Source: Symsagittifera roscoffensis (lineage: Eukaryota; Xenacoelomorpha; Acoela; Convolutidae). From it: 60,000 nucleotides of DNA. The position numbers and the translations under genes are program-made. Positions 11,775-22,530 of the stretch are shown piece after piece; position 1 is the stretch's first letter, and the number at the start of each line of letters is the position of its first letter. The notes beneath the pieces are model-generated. The model saw only the letters and a program-made list of their open reading frames with translations. It was not told the DNA's origin and did no database searches. Location: positions 10,142,539 through 10,202,538 of the forward strand of contig NC_087070.1 in NCBI RefSeq assembly GCF_963678635.1, read 5' to 3'.

Positions 11775-12481
11775 ATGGTGATGACTATGAGGACCAAGGA
11801 AACGATCAAGAACGAGGAAAAAGAGATTACTGGAGATATTCTTGAACAAGAAGGAACGGAGGCTCCAATGCAAGAGATCGACTTTTAGACACTGGAACAC
11901 AGTATGAACGAGGATGGTAACAAAGTAAAAGAGTCGACACCGATGCCAGATACAAAAACATTAAGCATTTCCGCGATAAATGTTGACATCCAAATGAACG
12001 GCAACACACTAGAAAAAATGAAAGATTACTCTCAAACCAACAAAAGACCTTGAAGAAAATGAAAGGAAGCTTCAAGACAGTAGTCACCATGACGAATAAA
12101 GCAAAGGAAGGAAGCGACTATAACAGCAGACAAAACGGAACCTCACGAAGATAGCACAAACAAAATGGAAGGACAGCAAGCCGCGCATCTCATAATCACT
12201 GGATGATCCGGCCACCAGAAAACAGTTCATTTGGCGGACTTAATTCTTAAGACAGAGAAGAGTTGAAAAGAGAAATAAGGTACAACAAAAACAACAAAGG
12301 ACTAACTAATAAACAGATTGTAGCAAGAGCAGCAAATGAGGGGATGACACAACTACTGGAGAAGCTGGAAGAGACTAACAAAGAAGAGAGAGAAAAGTCA
12401 AAAAAGATATGGATGAAAAAAACGCTACGAGAAGGTAAGCGGCCAAATCGGGAGTCTAGAGTCGAGGATGGAGAACATTAG
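11775..12481 (+). pseudogene. Degenerate Lys/Glu-rich coding remnant, unidentified
   Basis: From the ATG at 11775 the plus strand reads as low-hydrophobicity, Lys/Glu/Thr-rich sequence in changing frames. It ends in a 72-codon open stretch (12263-12481) with a charged helical composition (LLEKLEETNKEEREKSKK). At least three stops or frameshifts interrupt it. The composition would fit a coiled-coil ORF1 of a non-LTR element or a host charged protein, but no diagnostic motif is present, so the identity stays open. Confidence 0.3.
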
Positions 12482-12544
12482 CACAGATCATGCAGAGAGC
12501 TCGTGTGCAATACAAAAATTTGGATACATTCCTATAAGACTCGA

Positions 12545-14830
12545 TCACCATTGTGGAGTGATATACAATATTGGGGCGTTTTCAATTGTGGTTCGAACGC
12601 CATAAAAAATCAAAGACAAGAAAAAAACCGCTTTGAAGATTTTGATTTTCAGTCTAATTTCGAGCAAATAAAGCGAGCAAGCAGGAGTATGGTCAAAACG
12701 TTCTGTGCTACTTGCGCACAGCAACCACCTTTCACAAAATTGGTTACTTTTTTTTCTCTGTTTCAGTTGACGTATAAACAATGCTGATTTAAATTACCCG
12801 GATAAAATGCACAATTATTAAAATCAAAAACGCGTTTTTCTAAAATTTGGCTCGGTCTCAAAAAACTGATAAAGACGAAACTTGCTTAAAATTATAATAG
12901 GAGTAATATGAGGTATTATTTCGCGAAAATCGTGCCCAAAATTGTACACCAAAACATGAAGAAAACAAGTTCAACAATTTTTTTGTGAAAACCTCATACG
13001 TTTTTTTTTGAGAGAGTGGTGTATTGATAAGTTTGACATACTGTTACTAGTAAGTTAGGTGATTTTGAGACAAGGTATATCGCGCATTAAACATAGCAGA
13101 TGGTATTAGATCGAAGATTTGGAATACTTGGTACTTCACAAAATGTACCCAAACATTTATATGCCAACACAATTTTGGAATTTTAATGGAGGCACAGGGC
13201 TCAAATCATGATGACAATAGTGTCATTAACACATGGGGACAATGGTGTCATACCACATGGGGGGACAACCCTCCACAATTCCAGAGTAAAAATGCTTTCT
13301 ACTGTTAATCAGTATTCAACACTCGAATGCCAGCGAGCTTATTAGTTTTGTTGCGTGAGTTTCAGAACGCCAATTGAGTACGGATTCTTTTCCTACTTTA
13401 GACGAACGCATAGTTCGTACTTTTGCCGGATGAATTTTTTCATGCAGACTTATCTTCAAAAAAATTTCTCTCGGGGATATATTCCTTAAACTGCGTGGGT
13501 CTCGAAAAGTTCACAAACCCACCACTGTTTAAACCTAACACGGTTTTCTCAATACTTATTACAAATAAAAATTGTTTTTTTTTTATCATTGAAAACCATT
13601 GAAAATGTGAAGGAACTTTGTAAACAGGTGTGTTGATTTTTTTCTATTTGTTTGCCACGCAAATCAGGTAAAGCAAACTATTATTGGACATATTTGAATG
13701 ATATATCAAATTGACGCCCGTTCAATCGTGATTTGAACAGCAATAAAAAATTTCAAAAAAGAGAATGATCGTGCGAAGTATTTGACTTGTAGTATAATTT
13801 TGAGCAAATGAAGCAAGCGAGCGGGAATAAAATAGGCTTTTCATAGAAAAAAGATAAGACGATAAAAAACTACTCAAGCCCTGAAAATTTAAATTGACTC
13901 TTGTTAGTTTAGTTATTGAACTTTTTCAAGGCGTTTTGCAAATAAAAAAAAACATAAAAATTTTTTTTTAGTTTTGGAAACATTTTTAAAATTTGTACAA
14001 TTTTCTTGTTTTTCCAGTCGTTTTTGAAATAAAGGCGTTGTTCATTTCGCTAATATCAGTAACAGTCCGACTATGTCTAAGCTTCAGGCTTTTGGTCAAC
14101 TTTATTTTCAAACTGCTAGAAAAAACGACATAAAAGATTCTTTTTATTTTGTTTTTCAAGATTATGGTCGTGAAATACTGTGCTTCAATTTGTACTGTTT
14201 CATTTATTGCAAAAACTGTGCTGAAAACAAAACTTGCTTACTTTTTAGCAGAACTATTATGGGGTAATTAATGTTTTGAAAATCGGGCCCAAAATTTTAC
14301 CCTAAAGAAAGATTTATCTGGCTTTTTTAGTCAATCAAAAACTAAGCTGAAAATACTGAGTCAATTAGGTAATTAAAGATTGGTAATAACTTTTTATGTC
14401 TAAACAAAAAATTTTTAAACGGTTATTATCACAAACTTGGTACTTTGGGTAGTGAAATTGATATTTTTGTCAATCAAACAAAAATAAAATCTTACGTTTT
14501 CTCTTTATAGAGACTATACTCTTTTCAAATTTGTGTGGCTCTATAAGAAGATTACTTTGATGTAACTTGCCCATATTTGACTCACTACTTGCAACAGTAT
14601 CTTCTGATTGCTCTAAAAAACAAAAACTAAACCTTTTTTGGGTAAAACTTTGAGCAAAAATTCCTAAAAATAAGTACACCATTTTCGTTTTGCTAAAAAT
14701 CTAAGCAGTTTTTGTTTCCATCCTTTTTTGTCTATCACCAACTCAATTTGAGAACAACTCGTTTTAAATTTAAAGTTTTGTGCTTTTCGTCCGGATAATT
14801 TAAATCAGCACTGTGAAAAAAGGCTGTTCA
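12545..14830. repeat. Cluster of diverged dispersed repeats, direct and inverted
   Basis: Two blocks recur in direct orientation: 12570-12690 against 13715-13840 (shared AATTGTG/ATCGTG..GAACG/AGC..ATAAAAAAT..AAAGA..GAGCAAAT(A)AAGC), and 12870-12960 against about 14215-14310 (AAACTTGCTTA..ATTAT..GCCCAAAATT). The segment 12779-12840 (TGCTGATTTAAATTA..CCGGA) is found inverted at 14755-14820. This is a degenerate repeat-rich area without a credible gene. Confidence 0.5.
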
Positions 14831-14849
14831 AATTTTTATCGAATACAAA

Positions 14850-15010
14850 TTATTTCTTTACTAGTTGGGCTATTCTTTCCAAATTATCAACATGCTCATG
14901 TTGGGTCTTTTCGTTCATCCCCCCGTCTTTTCATTTATTTCTTTTCTGGTTGAGCTATTCTTCCCAAAATATCAATAAGCACATTTTGGGTCTTTTCGTT
15001 TAATCAACCC
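14850..15010. repeat. Tandem pair of ~85-bp units
   Basis: The unit TTTCTTT(A/T)CT(A/G)GTTG(G/A)GCTATTCTT..CCAAA.TATCAA..TTGGGTCTTTTCGTT occurs twice in succession, followed each time by a C-rich CCCCCC stretch. Confidence 0.65.
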
Positions 15011-15816
15011 CCCTTAGATGTAAAAACGAAATCAACATTTTTGTGGTAAATTGGGATTGATTTTAATAAGCAGTGCTGGCTATCAATATGTGCCAGGTCG
15101 AAATAGATAAATTTTTGTTCCGACTTTCGTAACGAAATTATCGGAATATTTGAGCTCGGGTGGATTTTTTGTTTCTTCTGACAAATTTTGGCTTTTAACT
15201 TGCCATTTTTGACGGAATTTTTTATTATCGTTCGTAGGCTATTGTCCTGAGATTAAATTTGAAAATTTATTTCACCTGTAATCATTTCGTGAAGTTGTGG
15301 GGGTTTAAAAATTGCCAGTTTGGCCAATTTGGGACAATTAACTCGCGATATATTTCGCGCTATTAACGCGTAAGCGAGATTTAATCCGTCTTAGTAATCG
15401 TTCCAAATTGGCTCAAGGAAGCTTATATGCTTCAATTGATTTGATAATGGGAGCAAAATCTATCATTTTGTACTTAATATGACGTGTGAAGGATGTTTTC
15501 ACAAAAAATTTCAATTTTTTTTAATTTTTTTTAATTTTGTTTTATAACATTTAAAATTTTCACGTTATTACTGCTCCGTAGACCTTAAATTGCAGTCGGA
15601 ACATTCAAGGCTTCGCCCTGATACGAATAGTCTTGTATCTAATTTAGTCTCTTATAGATTATTTTATCTGTGTTTTTTTGTCGTTTCTTTCATTCAAACT
15701 CTTACAAAAAAGAGGGTTATAACCAAAAACAGCCCCAAGATTTTGAAGTGTCAATGGCTGCTTTTTAATAAACAAAAATGTTTAGCATTTCTAAACTCTT
15801 GGTTCGGATTTTTTGA
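15011..15816. other. AT-rich stretch, no supported gene
   Basis: An open frame at 15590-15820 has no recognisable motif. Copy B cannot be compared here because the assembly gap removes its counterpart. Confidence 0.4.
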
Positions 15817-17624
15817 TTAACTGTTACATGATCACTAACTATGGCTATCGTTCTTTATGTTGGTTTCGATTTTCGATAAAGTTGACTTGGATGAAATATA
15901 ATAGTTTTCAATTGGATAACTTATTCGATTGGATTTAATGGTTGAGCTCTGTAAAAGAAGGCAACAGGTCGATTGGACTTCATACGAGAGGGACGGGGCG
16001 TTCAACAGTGCCGAAGTACAACAGTAACGAAACTAAAAATAATTTCAACAGTTCCAAAATTTGAGGATATTTCAAAAGTTTGAGTTCTGTTTGCAAATTG
16101 ATGGCAGTTTTGCATGAATGCTCTGCTATTTTGTTTTGAAGCGAAACCGAGAACAAAAATTCACAATTCGCTGAATTAATTGTTTGTTCAGAAAAATTTA
16201 TAACAACGCACTTGGAAAAAATTCGTTTGTTTAACAAGCGGCATCAATTAAAAAATGGACATTTTTGGCTTTTAAACTTCCGTCTATTTGAATTAATGTT
16301 TTTCTCAGTGACTTAGGGATAGAAAAAACAGTATTCAAAATAATTTCCGGCACTGTTAAACAGCATTTTACTTTTCGGCACTGTTGTATCGCCCGGTTTA
16401 AACGCATTTTCGAAAGAGCGGGAAATTATTGACGCTAATTAACAAAGAAAATCACTCGGTGCAATCCCTCAAATACGAAGGACCAAATGCCGAATTGGAA
16501 CAAGTTTTTTTATTTCAAGGGTTTCGTTACAAAAAGATGCAAAATATCGCTTAATTTATTTTTTTTTGATTGAATGGCAATTGATTTTTTAAAAAATCTA
16601 TTTTCGGCTAATTTTGTTTTCTGTCTTTTGCTCACAAGTTTTTCGCCCATTTTTTTTCGCGCATGAGAATAGCTCCAAAATCACTCCAGTTTTGGCGCCA
16701 AATTGTCTGGACTTGCAAATTTAACTTTTAATTTAACGCCAAAAAGCCTAAATTCCAAAGTTTCTTGCTCCAAATCTTAAAGTGTCACATGAGACTGTAA
16801 ACATTCGCCATTTAATTTAGGATTGCCGCACTTAATATGTTCAGTTTGTTCAAATTTTCGACAATCTTGAACTATTTTTTTTATCTGTGCTATTGTACTG
16901 CCTCGGAGGGACTTCAAATAGAACTTTGAGCTTTTTCAGGTAATTCCAACACACATCGGCTTGATTTCATTTCATTTAGAGTACTTTTTTATGTGCCAAA
17001 CTGCCGGAACCAGAATTTTTTGAAAGAAGTACATAAATTCAGATGTTGAAGAGGAAATCCACCAGTTACGCTGAAACAGTCACAGCCGACGTCGTGTACA
17101 AATAGATATCCAGTGAAGCATTGGTTTTCACATTCAATTCTAGATCTGAAATAGACTATGATATCTAAAAGTAACGCTTGGATGCATTTGGCATAGACTA
17201 CTTGAGGTTTTTTCAGGTCTGAAATTTCTGTTTTTTAGATCGAAAAAAAATTCGAAGAATTTTTTTCCAATACGAGGCCAAACTGTGCTCTGGATAGGCG
17301 CTCAATTTTGTGTCTGTATGTTCCCGGATTCCAGAGACAATTCTTTAAACAAGTTAAATTTTTGTCGGAACGATCAAAGAAATTGAAAGAACAAAAAAAG
17401 AACAAAGGGAGCGTCCTTGTTGCGGAATCCGCTTACATTTCGCAAAAAGCACAGTTTGGCCTCGCAATGTTTGTTTTTTTTGTTAATCCTGATACAGATT
17501 TGGCAAAAAAAAAATCAGACAAAACCTCTCATTTTATAAATTTATGATTTTTTTCGTTAATTTTTCATAATTTTTGGTAGTTTTTTAAACAATCTAACTT
17601 GAGCGGGACAATCAAAAATCAATG

Positions 17625-18420
17625 CAGAGTACTTTTCTTGATCTTAAAAAGCCTTCGACACGGTCAATTAGGTACAACTTCTGGAAAACTGTTGCTCTTA
17701 TGGATTGAGTGGTTTCATCTTTTTACGTCCTACAACAGGACACAATTTACGTATCTTAGTTAATAATAAAACAATGAATTTCAAAAAAGAAAGTATACAG
17801 TTTTTTCGAAGCGAGAATGAATCACGTATCTTAGTTAATAACAAAACAATGAATTTCAAAAAAGAAAGTATTCAGTTTTTTCGAAGCGAGAATGAATCAA
17901 GTGACATTGGAAACGGAAATTAATTTAGGTACTTAGGAATAGCAGTAGACAATGATTTGATTTTTTTTACTTTAAATGAATTTATTTTGACAAAATGTTT
18001 CTATTCTCAGGAAAAAATGGATTACTTTTTCCGATTGATTGCTATTGAATAAGAAAAGTTTTAAGCAAGAAACAGCTGAGACATGTTGTGCAAATTGCTA
18101 TTCATTATGGAGTTTTAATGTATGGTATTTGAAACAAAAGTATATGAAACAACTGGATAATGATCTCAGTAAACTATGCATAATAGTTTTTTAAACGTAA
18201 TTTAGACTCAAAAAGATCAGCACAGGAAGCTCACAAATTGTATCCATCTACTGAACTTCATGTTTATGAAGTTTTTAAAACAATAGAAAAAAATTCTAAA
18301 AGGCCCAGTAGACACTTTACGCAACGTAATAACTAAAGAAGACTCAAGATGCATATCACAACAAACAGTGAACTCATTTTTTTAAATGACAGTGCAAAAT
18401 ACGAAACAAAAAAATTACTG
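17625..18420 (+). pseudogene. Non-LTR retrotransposon reverse transcriptase fragment (copy A)
   Basis: Around 17640 a frame reads LDLKKAFDTVN, the motif-A block of non-LTR RTs with the catalytic Asp, followed in shifted frame by LSGFIFLRPTTGH, resembling the spacer before the next RT motif. Downstream, YLGIAVDNDL (about 17930-17960) matches the 'YLGI.ld..L' block after the RT core. Further frames (VVQIAIHYGVLMYGI near 18090) resemble the C-terminal region of LINE ORF2. Catalytic motif C is not visible. Many stops and frameshifts make it a pseudogene. Confidence 0.6.
17750..17899 (+). repeat. Perfect-frame 75-bp tandem duplication inside the RT fragment
   Basis: Bases 17750-17824 and 17825-17899 are the same 75-bp unit with only about three differences. 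Because 75 is divisible by three, the 25-residue block starting RILVNNKTMNF is repeated in frame. The same pair is in copy B (46314-46463), so it predates or was shared by conversion between the copies. Confidence 0.9.
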
Positions 18421-18435
18421 CATATAAGGGTGCAT

Positions 18436-19683
18436 AGACATTTGTGTCCTTGACAAAACAGTCTGAAATTATAAAAATTGTACCAGACATTTAAGTCCCA
18501 GACAAAATTGTTCGAAACTGTTTTGCGAATTTTTTTTGAATTGACCTTGTGATCTTTAATGCTTTGTTCTTTTGAGGTTGTTTGATTGTACTTTAATTAG
18601 ATTCTATGCGTATCAATTAGCCATAGAACAGTTGAAATGAGACAAAACTTTCAAGAACAATTTGAAATTTTAAAGCGCATTTGGCCGTGCGATGAAGTCA
18701 TAAGTTTCAAGGTCAAAAGGTGAAAAGGTCTGAAGTTCAAATCTCGGGTCCGCAAAAACCTTTCGTAATTTAGTCAATATTTGAAATTAAAAAACCCAAA
18801 ATTGGATAAGCTAGGGAAAAGTTGAAATGGGTTGACTTGATTGAGCCAAAAGGGAAGAGGATGGGAAAAGCTTGATTACATTGATCATTTTGCCATTATC
18901 AAAACGGGTCTAGCTCAATTTTGAAATATTCTGAGAAAAAGTTCAACTTAGAAAAATTTATTAAAAATTATTGTTTCGCAATATCAACTTTGGAAAATAA
19001 ATTGACTTTGAAATATAGTTTGATGTTGTTGCTGCACCCTTTTAGGAAACTAAAAGTTTACTTGGGTCGTAGGCCGCAACTAATTCGGAAAGGTTTTTGT
19101 CAAGTTTGACATAAAGAGGTTTTTTATAACGTGACACTCTTTTCCCGGCACACATTTTTTCGATCAAGATTTCAGCGTTTTTCTGTTCGTGTTGAAATTT
19201 TTCTATGAGTTTGGGAAATAATGGGTGCGAAATTGAGGTGTCTGTTAGAATCCGATGTTTGAAGTATGCGTATGCATCATAAACTAGCATTCCGTTGTTT
19301 TTATTTGTCACAAGAGTTTCCATTGTCAACACGAACTCGAGATCAATAACAATGAAATTATGATCTCTCGTGTCTACGTTTGGCAGCACTATCGATCAAG
19401 CGATAATTGTGTAGGTATGTGTAAATGAGTTGAGTCCTGTCTTAATTTTGTCTCTGATATGCTGCGCAAAGTAATTTCTGGTCTAATTGCTCAGTTGCGT
19501 GGCCTCATCGATTTAATCCTTCCTATTGAGAGCTTATCAAATTAATCCTGTCATTAACTAGTGTGGCAACAGCCCAGACAATTTTGGGAAAATTTTGTCT
19601 GGGAACCAAATGTCTTAGACACTTTTTGCATTTTGGACTGTTTTTGGCGGGACATAAATGTCTGGGACACAAATGTCCCGACT
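18436..19683. repeat. Inverted-repeat element around 1.25 kb (copy A)
   Basis: The left end (GACATTTGTGTCC..CAGACAAAATTGTT, 18438-18515) is imperfectly inverted at 19572-19680 (CAGACAATTTTGGG..GGGACACAAATGTCC). The arms are 75-110 bp and contain several short palindromic copies of GACAT(T)TGTGTCC/CCAGACA. A minus-strand open frame lies inside. It could be a non-autonomous DNA transposon; no clear target duplication was fixed. Confidence 0.45.
19042..19389 (-). other. Minus-strand open frame, 115 codons, unidentified (copy A)
   Basis: The frame is open from a stop near 19395 to a TAA-type stop at 19042, with no ATG at its start, so it would have to be an exon. The block TNKNNGMLVYDAYAYFKHR is reminiscent of the start of FLYWCH-type zinc fingers (basic Gly, then LVYDGY.Y.K), but the later Trp/Cys/His ligands are missing. 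The identical frame exists in copy B, which says little because this part of the copies is nearly identical. It lies inside an inverted-repeat element, so it may be transposon-derived. Treat it as possible coding sequence only. Confidence 0.25.
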
Positions 19684-20059
19684 CGCATATAAGAATAAGA
19701 AAACTGCTCAGTTACATCTTTAGTTTTGGAAAAACGATTAGTTTTTTCAGAAAATTTTCAAACAGCCGCAAAAAAAGAAGAAACAAATTTATAGATAGCT
19801 TCATCTTCAGCAATGAAGATCTATTGAACAAAATAACCAGCTAGGAAAATTAATATAACATCTCAATCTCAACAGGTTAACTTTCATATTTCCTCTGCTT
19901 TTCTTCTTTTATAATGAAGCTCGCACCCTTGATGTTTTCTGCTTTTATTTCAATACCGGCGAAATCGGAGTTCGGAAATTGAGAAAAACTTCTAATTTTT
20001 TTCTGCTCAGGGAAGTCTGAAAATAGACCAAAGGGTTTCATGACTATTTCTCTGACCAA

Positions 20060-20947
20060 TATGTAAAGGATGTGATTCGAGTTCTACAACAATCATTTCT
20101 GGTATACTAGCCTGAAACAAATATATTAGAATTGTTATTTGTTTAACTTTTTCTGCCTGTCTCTACTTTTCTCAACTCTTTGTGGTTAGCACGCACTGAA
20201 CTTCTTTCAAACGGTACTTGAGCTCGACTGGAGAGCACATCTGCTTTTTTCGTCTTATGCTATTCTTAAGCCAACTTTTGATGACTGTGCAAAACTGATT
20301 TCAATATCAATTGAAAATCCGAAAAACGTATTAAAATTTTAAAAATTCATTTGTAATGAGAGAATAATATTCTTAAATTTGTAATACTCTTTTTGCATCA
20401 GTTGACAAAAAGGTTAAATTTGGTCTTTGTGAGCCAGAAACAATATCAATTATATTTTCACACTCGATCCAGTGCTTGACCGCTACATATTTAAACTCAG
20501 CTGTCTCAGCTTCATTATCAATTAATCAAACTCTTCAAATGCTTGAATTGATTTGGTAAATCAACTTTGAGCTTTTCAATTAAAATACTTTATCGTCGCA
20601 TTTGAAGAAATTTCATAAACTGATTTCAATAGTAAATAAAATTGCAGAAAAACGCTTTAATGTTTTTAACTACATTTGTAATCACCGAATAATTTTCTGA
20701 AACTTGTAGTACTGTTTTGCATCATTTGAAAAAAAATCTTAATTTTGGTTTTTGTTAACATTCTCAGCTATACCATATGTTACACGTGCTCCTTGACCAA
20801 TGCATGTTTAAACGCGGCTGTCTAAGCTTCCTTATAAATTATTAAAACTCTTCAAAGCTTGAACCGAAATCGGAAACCAATTTTAACTTTACGGAAGTTA
20901 ATTTTTTTTTAATTAAAACACTTTATCGTCGCATTTGAAGAGATTTC
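20060..20947. other. AT-rich stretch, no supported gene (copy A)
   Basis: Two similar AT-rich blocks occur (20280-20600 and 20610-20945), each with CTGATTTCAAT, a 'TGTAAT..GA(A)TAAT' segment, ACTCTTCAAA.GCTTGAA and CTTTATCGTCGCATTTGAAGA, i.e. a diverged ~340-bp tandem duplication just upstream of the hydrophobic exon. The corresponding region is kept in copy B. Confidence 0.5.
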
Positions 20948-21069
20948 ATGACCAGGCTAAAGACTGAAAATGCAAAGTTCTTTTTTGCTGGTGCGGCAAT
21001 TTCTACGTTTCTGTTTCTGATTTGCAGTCGCTGGATAATTGCGCATGAAAATCCAGTAATTATAAACAG
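20948..21069 (+). CDS. Possible first exon encoding a membrane anchor (copy A)
   Basis: From an ATG at 20948 the frame gives a short basic N-terminus (MTRLKTENAK) and then a hydrophobic run (FFFAGAAISTFLFLIC), the layout of a type II signal anchor. It is followed by SRWIIAHENP. A good donor, AACAG|GTTAGT, follows at 21069/21070. A strong acceptor at about 21163 (TTGTTTCAG) would close the frame after four codons. Other joins towards the open frame at 21903-22235 are possible but weak. The same exon is in copy B. Whether it belongs to the methyltransferase gene downstream is unproven. Confidence 0.35.
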
Positions 21070-21248
21070 GTTAGTCTTTACTGTTTTGCACCGTATTTCA
21101 AATTTTATCGGAGCTTTTTTGCCGTTTTTTTAAATTCATGAAATGTTCTCTTCTCTTGTTTCAGAAAATTGGTTTAAATTAAGGTATTGATAGTTCCATG
21201 AAGAAATCCATGCAGCTTAAAGTTTTGTCTAATTGTTTGAATGAGAGG

Positions 21249-21675
21249 CAGGGGCGAATCTATGATTTTCTCGAGGGGGGTGGCGGATTTTCAAACAATT
21301 TTCGAAAATTTTGTCGATCTTTTTTTTAGGTCGACCGAATTGATCTTTCTAGCTCTTCCTAAGCACAGTTTAGTCCCTGTTTTGGCCAAATTTTCTGCGC
21401 CGTATTTTTGAAAAACAGTCCAAAAAAGGCGTTTTTAGTCACTTTTTGGGAAATGTTGACCAAAAAATTGCGTTTTTTCGGCGCGCGCTCCCCCTCAAAA
21501 TTAGTATATATTGGCGCGCCAAAGGCGCCTTTTAAATAACTTTAGGGTCGGTCGGCCAAAAGTGGATTTCTTAAACAGTACCAAAAGGGGACCCTTGGGG
21601 TCGGCAGGGGGTCGAATCCCTGAGGAAAAGACGCCGTCCACCCCCCCCCCCCCGCCCGCCCTAAATCCGCCCCTG
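21249..21675. mobile_element. hAT-like MITE, 427 bp (copy A)
   Basis: The ends are inverted: CAGGGGCGAATCTATGA at the left and the complement CAGGGGCGGATTTAGGGCG at the right (TCCGCCCCTG at 21666-21675). Flanking 8-mers ATGAGAGG (21241-21248) and ATGTGAGG (21676-21683) agree at 7 of 8 positions, fitting an 8-bp hAT-type target duplication. The interior has G/C-rich runs and no transposase, so it is non-autonomous. CAGGGGCGG ends are typical of widespread animal hAT MITEs. Confidence 0.8.
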
Positions 21676-21902
21676 ATGTGAGGCAACAATTCCAAAAAAA
21701 CTCCAGTGTAAAAAAGGGTTTTGGCATTTTGAATAAATTAAAGGACCAGAACAAAAGCTGTTCTGTTCATAGCTTTTTGGCGGAAAAGCGCATTTGCAAC
21801 CTGGTTTAAATTATACGAGTTCTTGTAAGTTCAGCTTATGCGCGTTTTCCCCCACTCAAATTTTGATTAAATTAGTACGACCAAAGCGAATATGGTAAAA
21901 CC

Positions 21903-22235
21903 TTGATCATAATTCAAAATTTGGATGCTATAAAAATTAACCAATTTTCGACTTACAAAGAAAAATTTGAAGCAAAGTTTAGTATCATTTCGGGGGCTGT
22001 TGAAAAATTTACATATTTAAGTTATTTTAGCTCGTATTCATCAACGCCTATTTCGAAGCCAGTAACCGAAAATGAAATCCAAGTTGAGTGCAAAGTACTC
22101 AGAGATGATGAGGAAGGATTACGAAGAGCGATTGAGTCTTGCAATCAGGTAGTTTCGAACCTCAAACGACAACAATATGTGTGCATCAATGGGCCCAATA
22201 GTCACATTTGCAAAAGTTGGTGTTTTCGCTCATGA
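21903..22235 (+). other. Open frame upstream of the methyltransferase, possible exon (copy A)
   Basis: The 110-codon frame has no ATG start. It contains YSSTPISKPVTENEIQ followed by a charged stretch LRDDEEGLRRAIESC. A good donor, AATCAG|GTAGTT, lies after codon ~82. All three frames are closed just after the nearest downstream acceptor (TTCTTACAG at 22505), so a direct join to the methyltransferase exon at 22531 fails. Copy B keeps the frame with three or four amino-acid changes, which mildly supports coding. Function unknown. Confidence 0.3.
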
Positions 22236-22530
22236 TATCTAATATTTGAGAGCATAGATTTCAGTTTAACTTCAATTTTTAATAAAATTAGATACTTCAG
22301 GAGGATTTGCTATTGGAATCCACTTATAAAAATCGACATACCTTTTTTAAATAGTTTGTCAAAAATTTGGAGCATGCATGATTTCCGATTTGGTTAATGT
22401 TAGACATTTTGTTGCGAAAAGGATGATAAACCTGGGAAGCTAAAATTCTTCGATTACTTTTTCTATAGAAAATTGGTAAGAAAATGATGAATTTTATTCT
22501 TACAGATAAAAAATTTTAGTTATCTGATGC

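Noticed and set aside
13190-13275. Small repeat ACA(A/T)G..GTGTCAT..ACATGGGG
   Set aside because: Only two short units; too little to call a minisatellite.
17308-17547. 79-codon plus-strand frame in copy A
   Set aside because: In the near-identical copy B a one-base change in an A/G run shifts the frame, so it is not conserved.
19877-20059. 60-codon minus-strand frame present in both copies
   Set aside because: Identity between copies is expected here whatever the function. The frame is short, lacks motifs and no consistent exon structure could be built, despite acceptor-like TTTGTTTCAG upstream.
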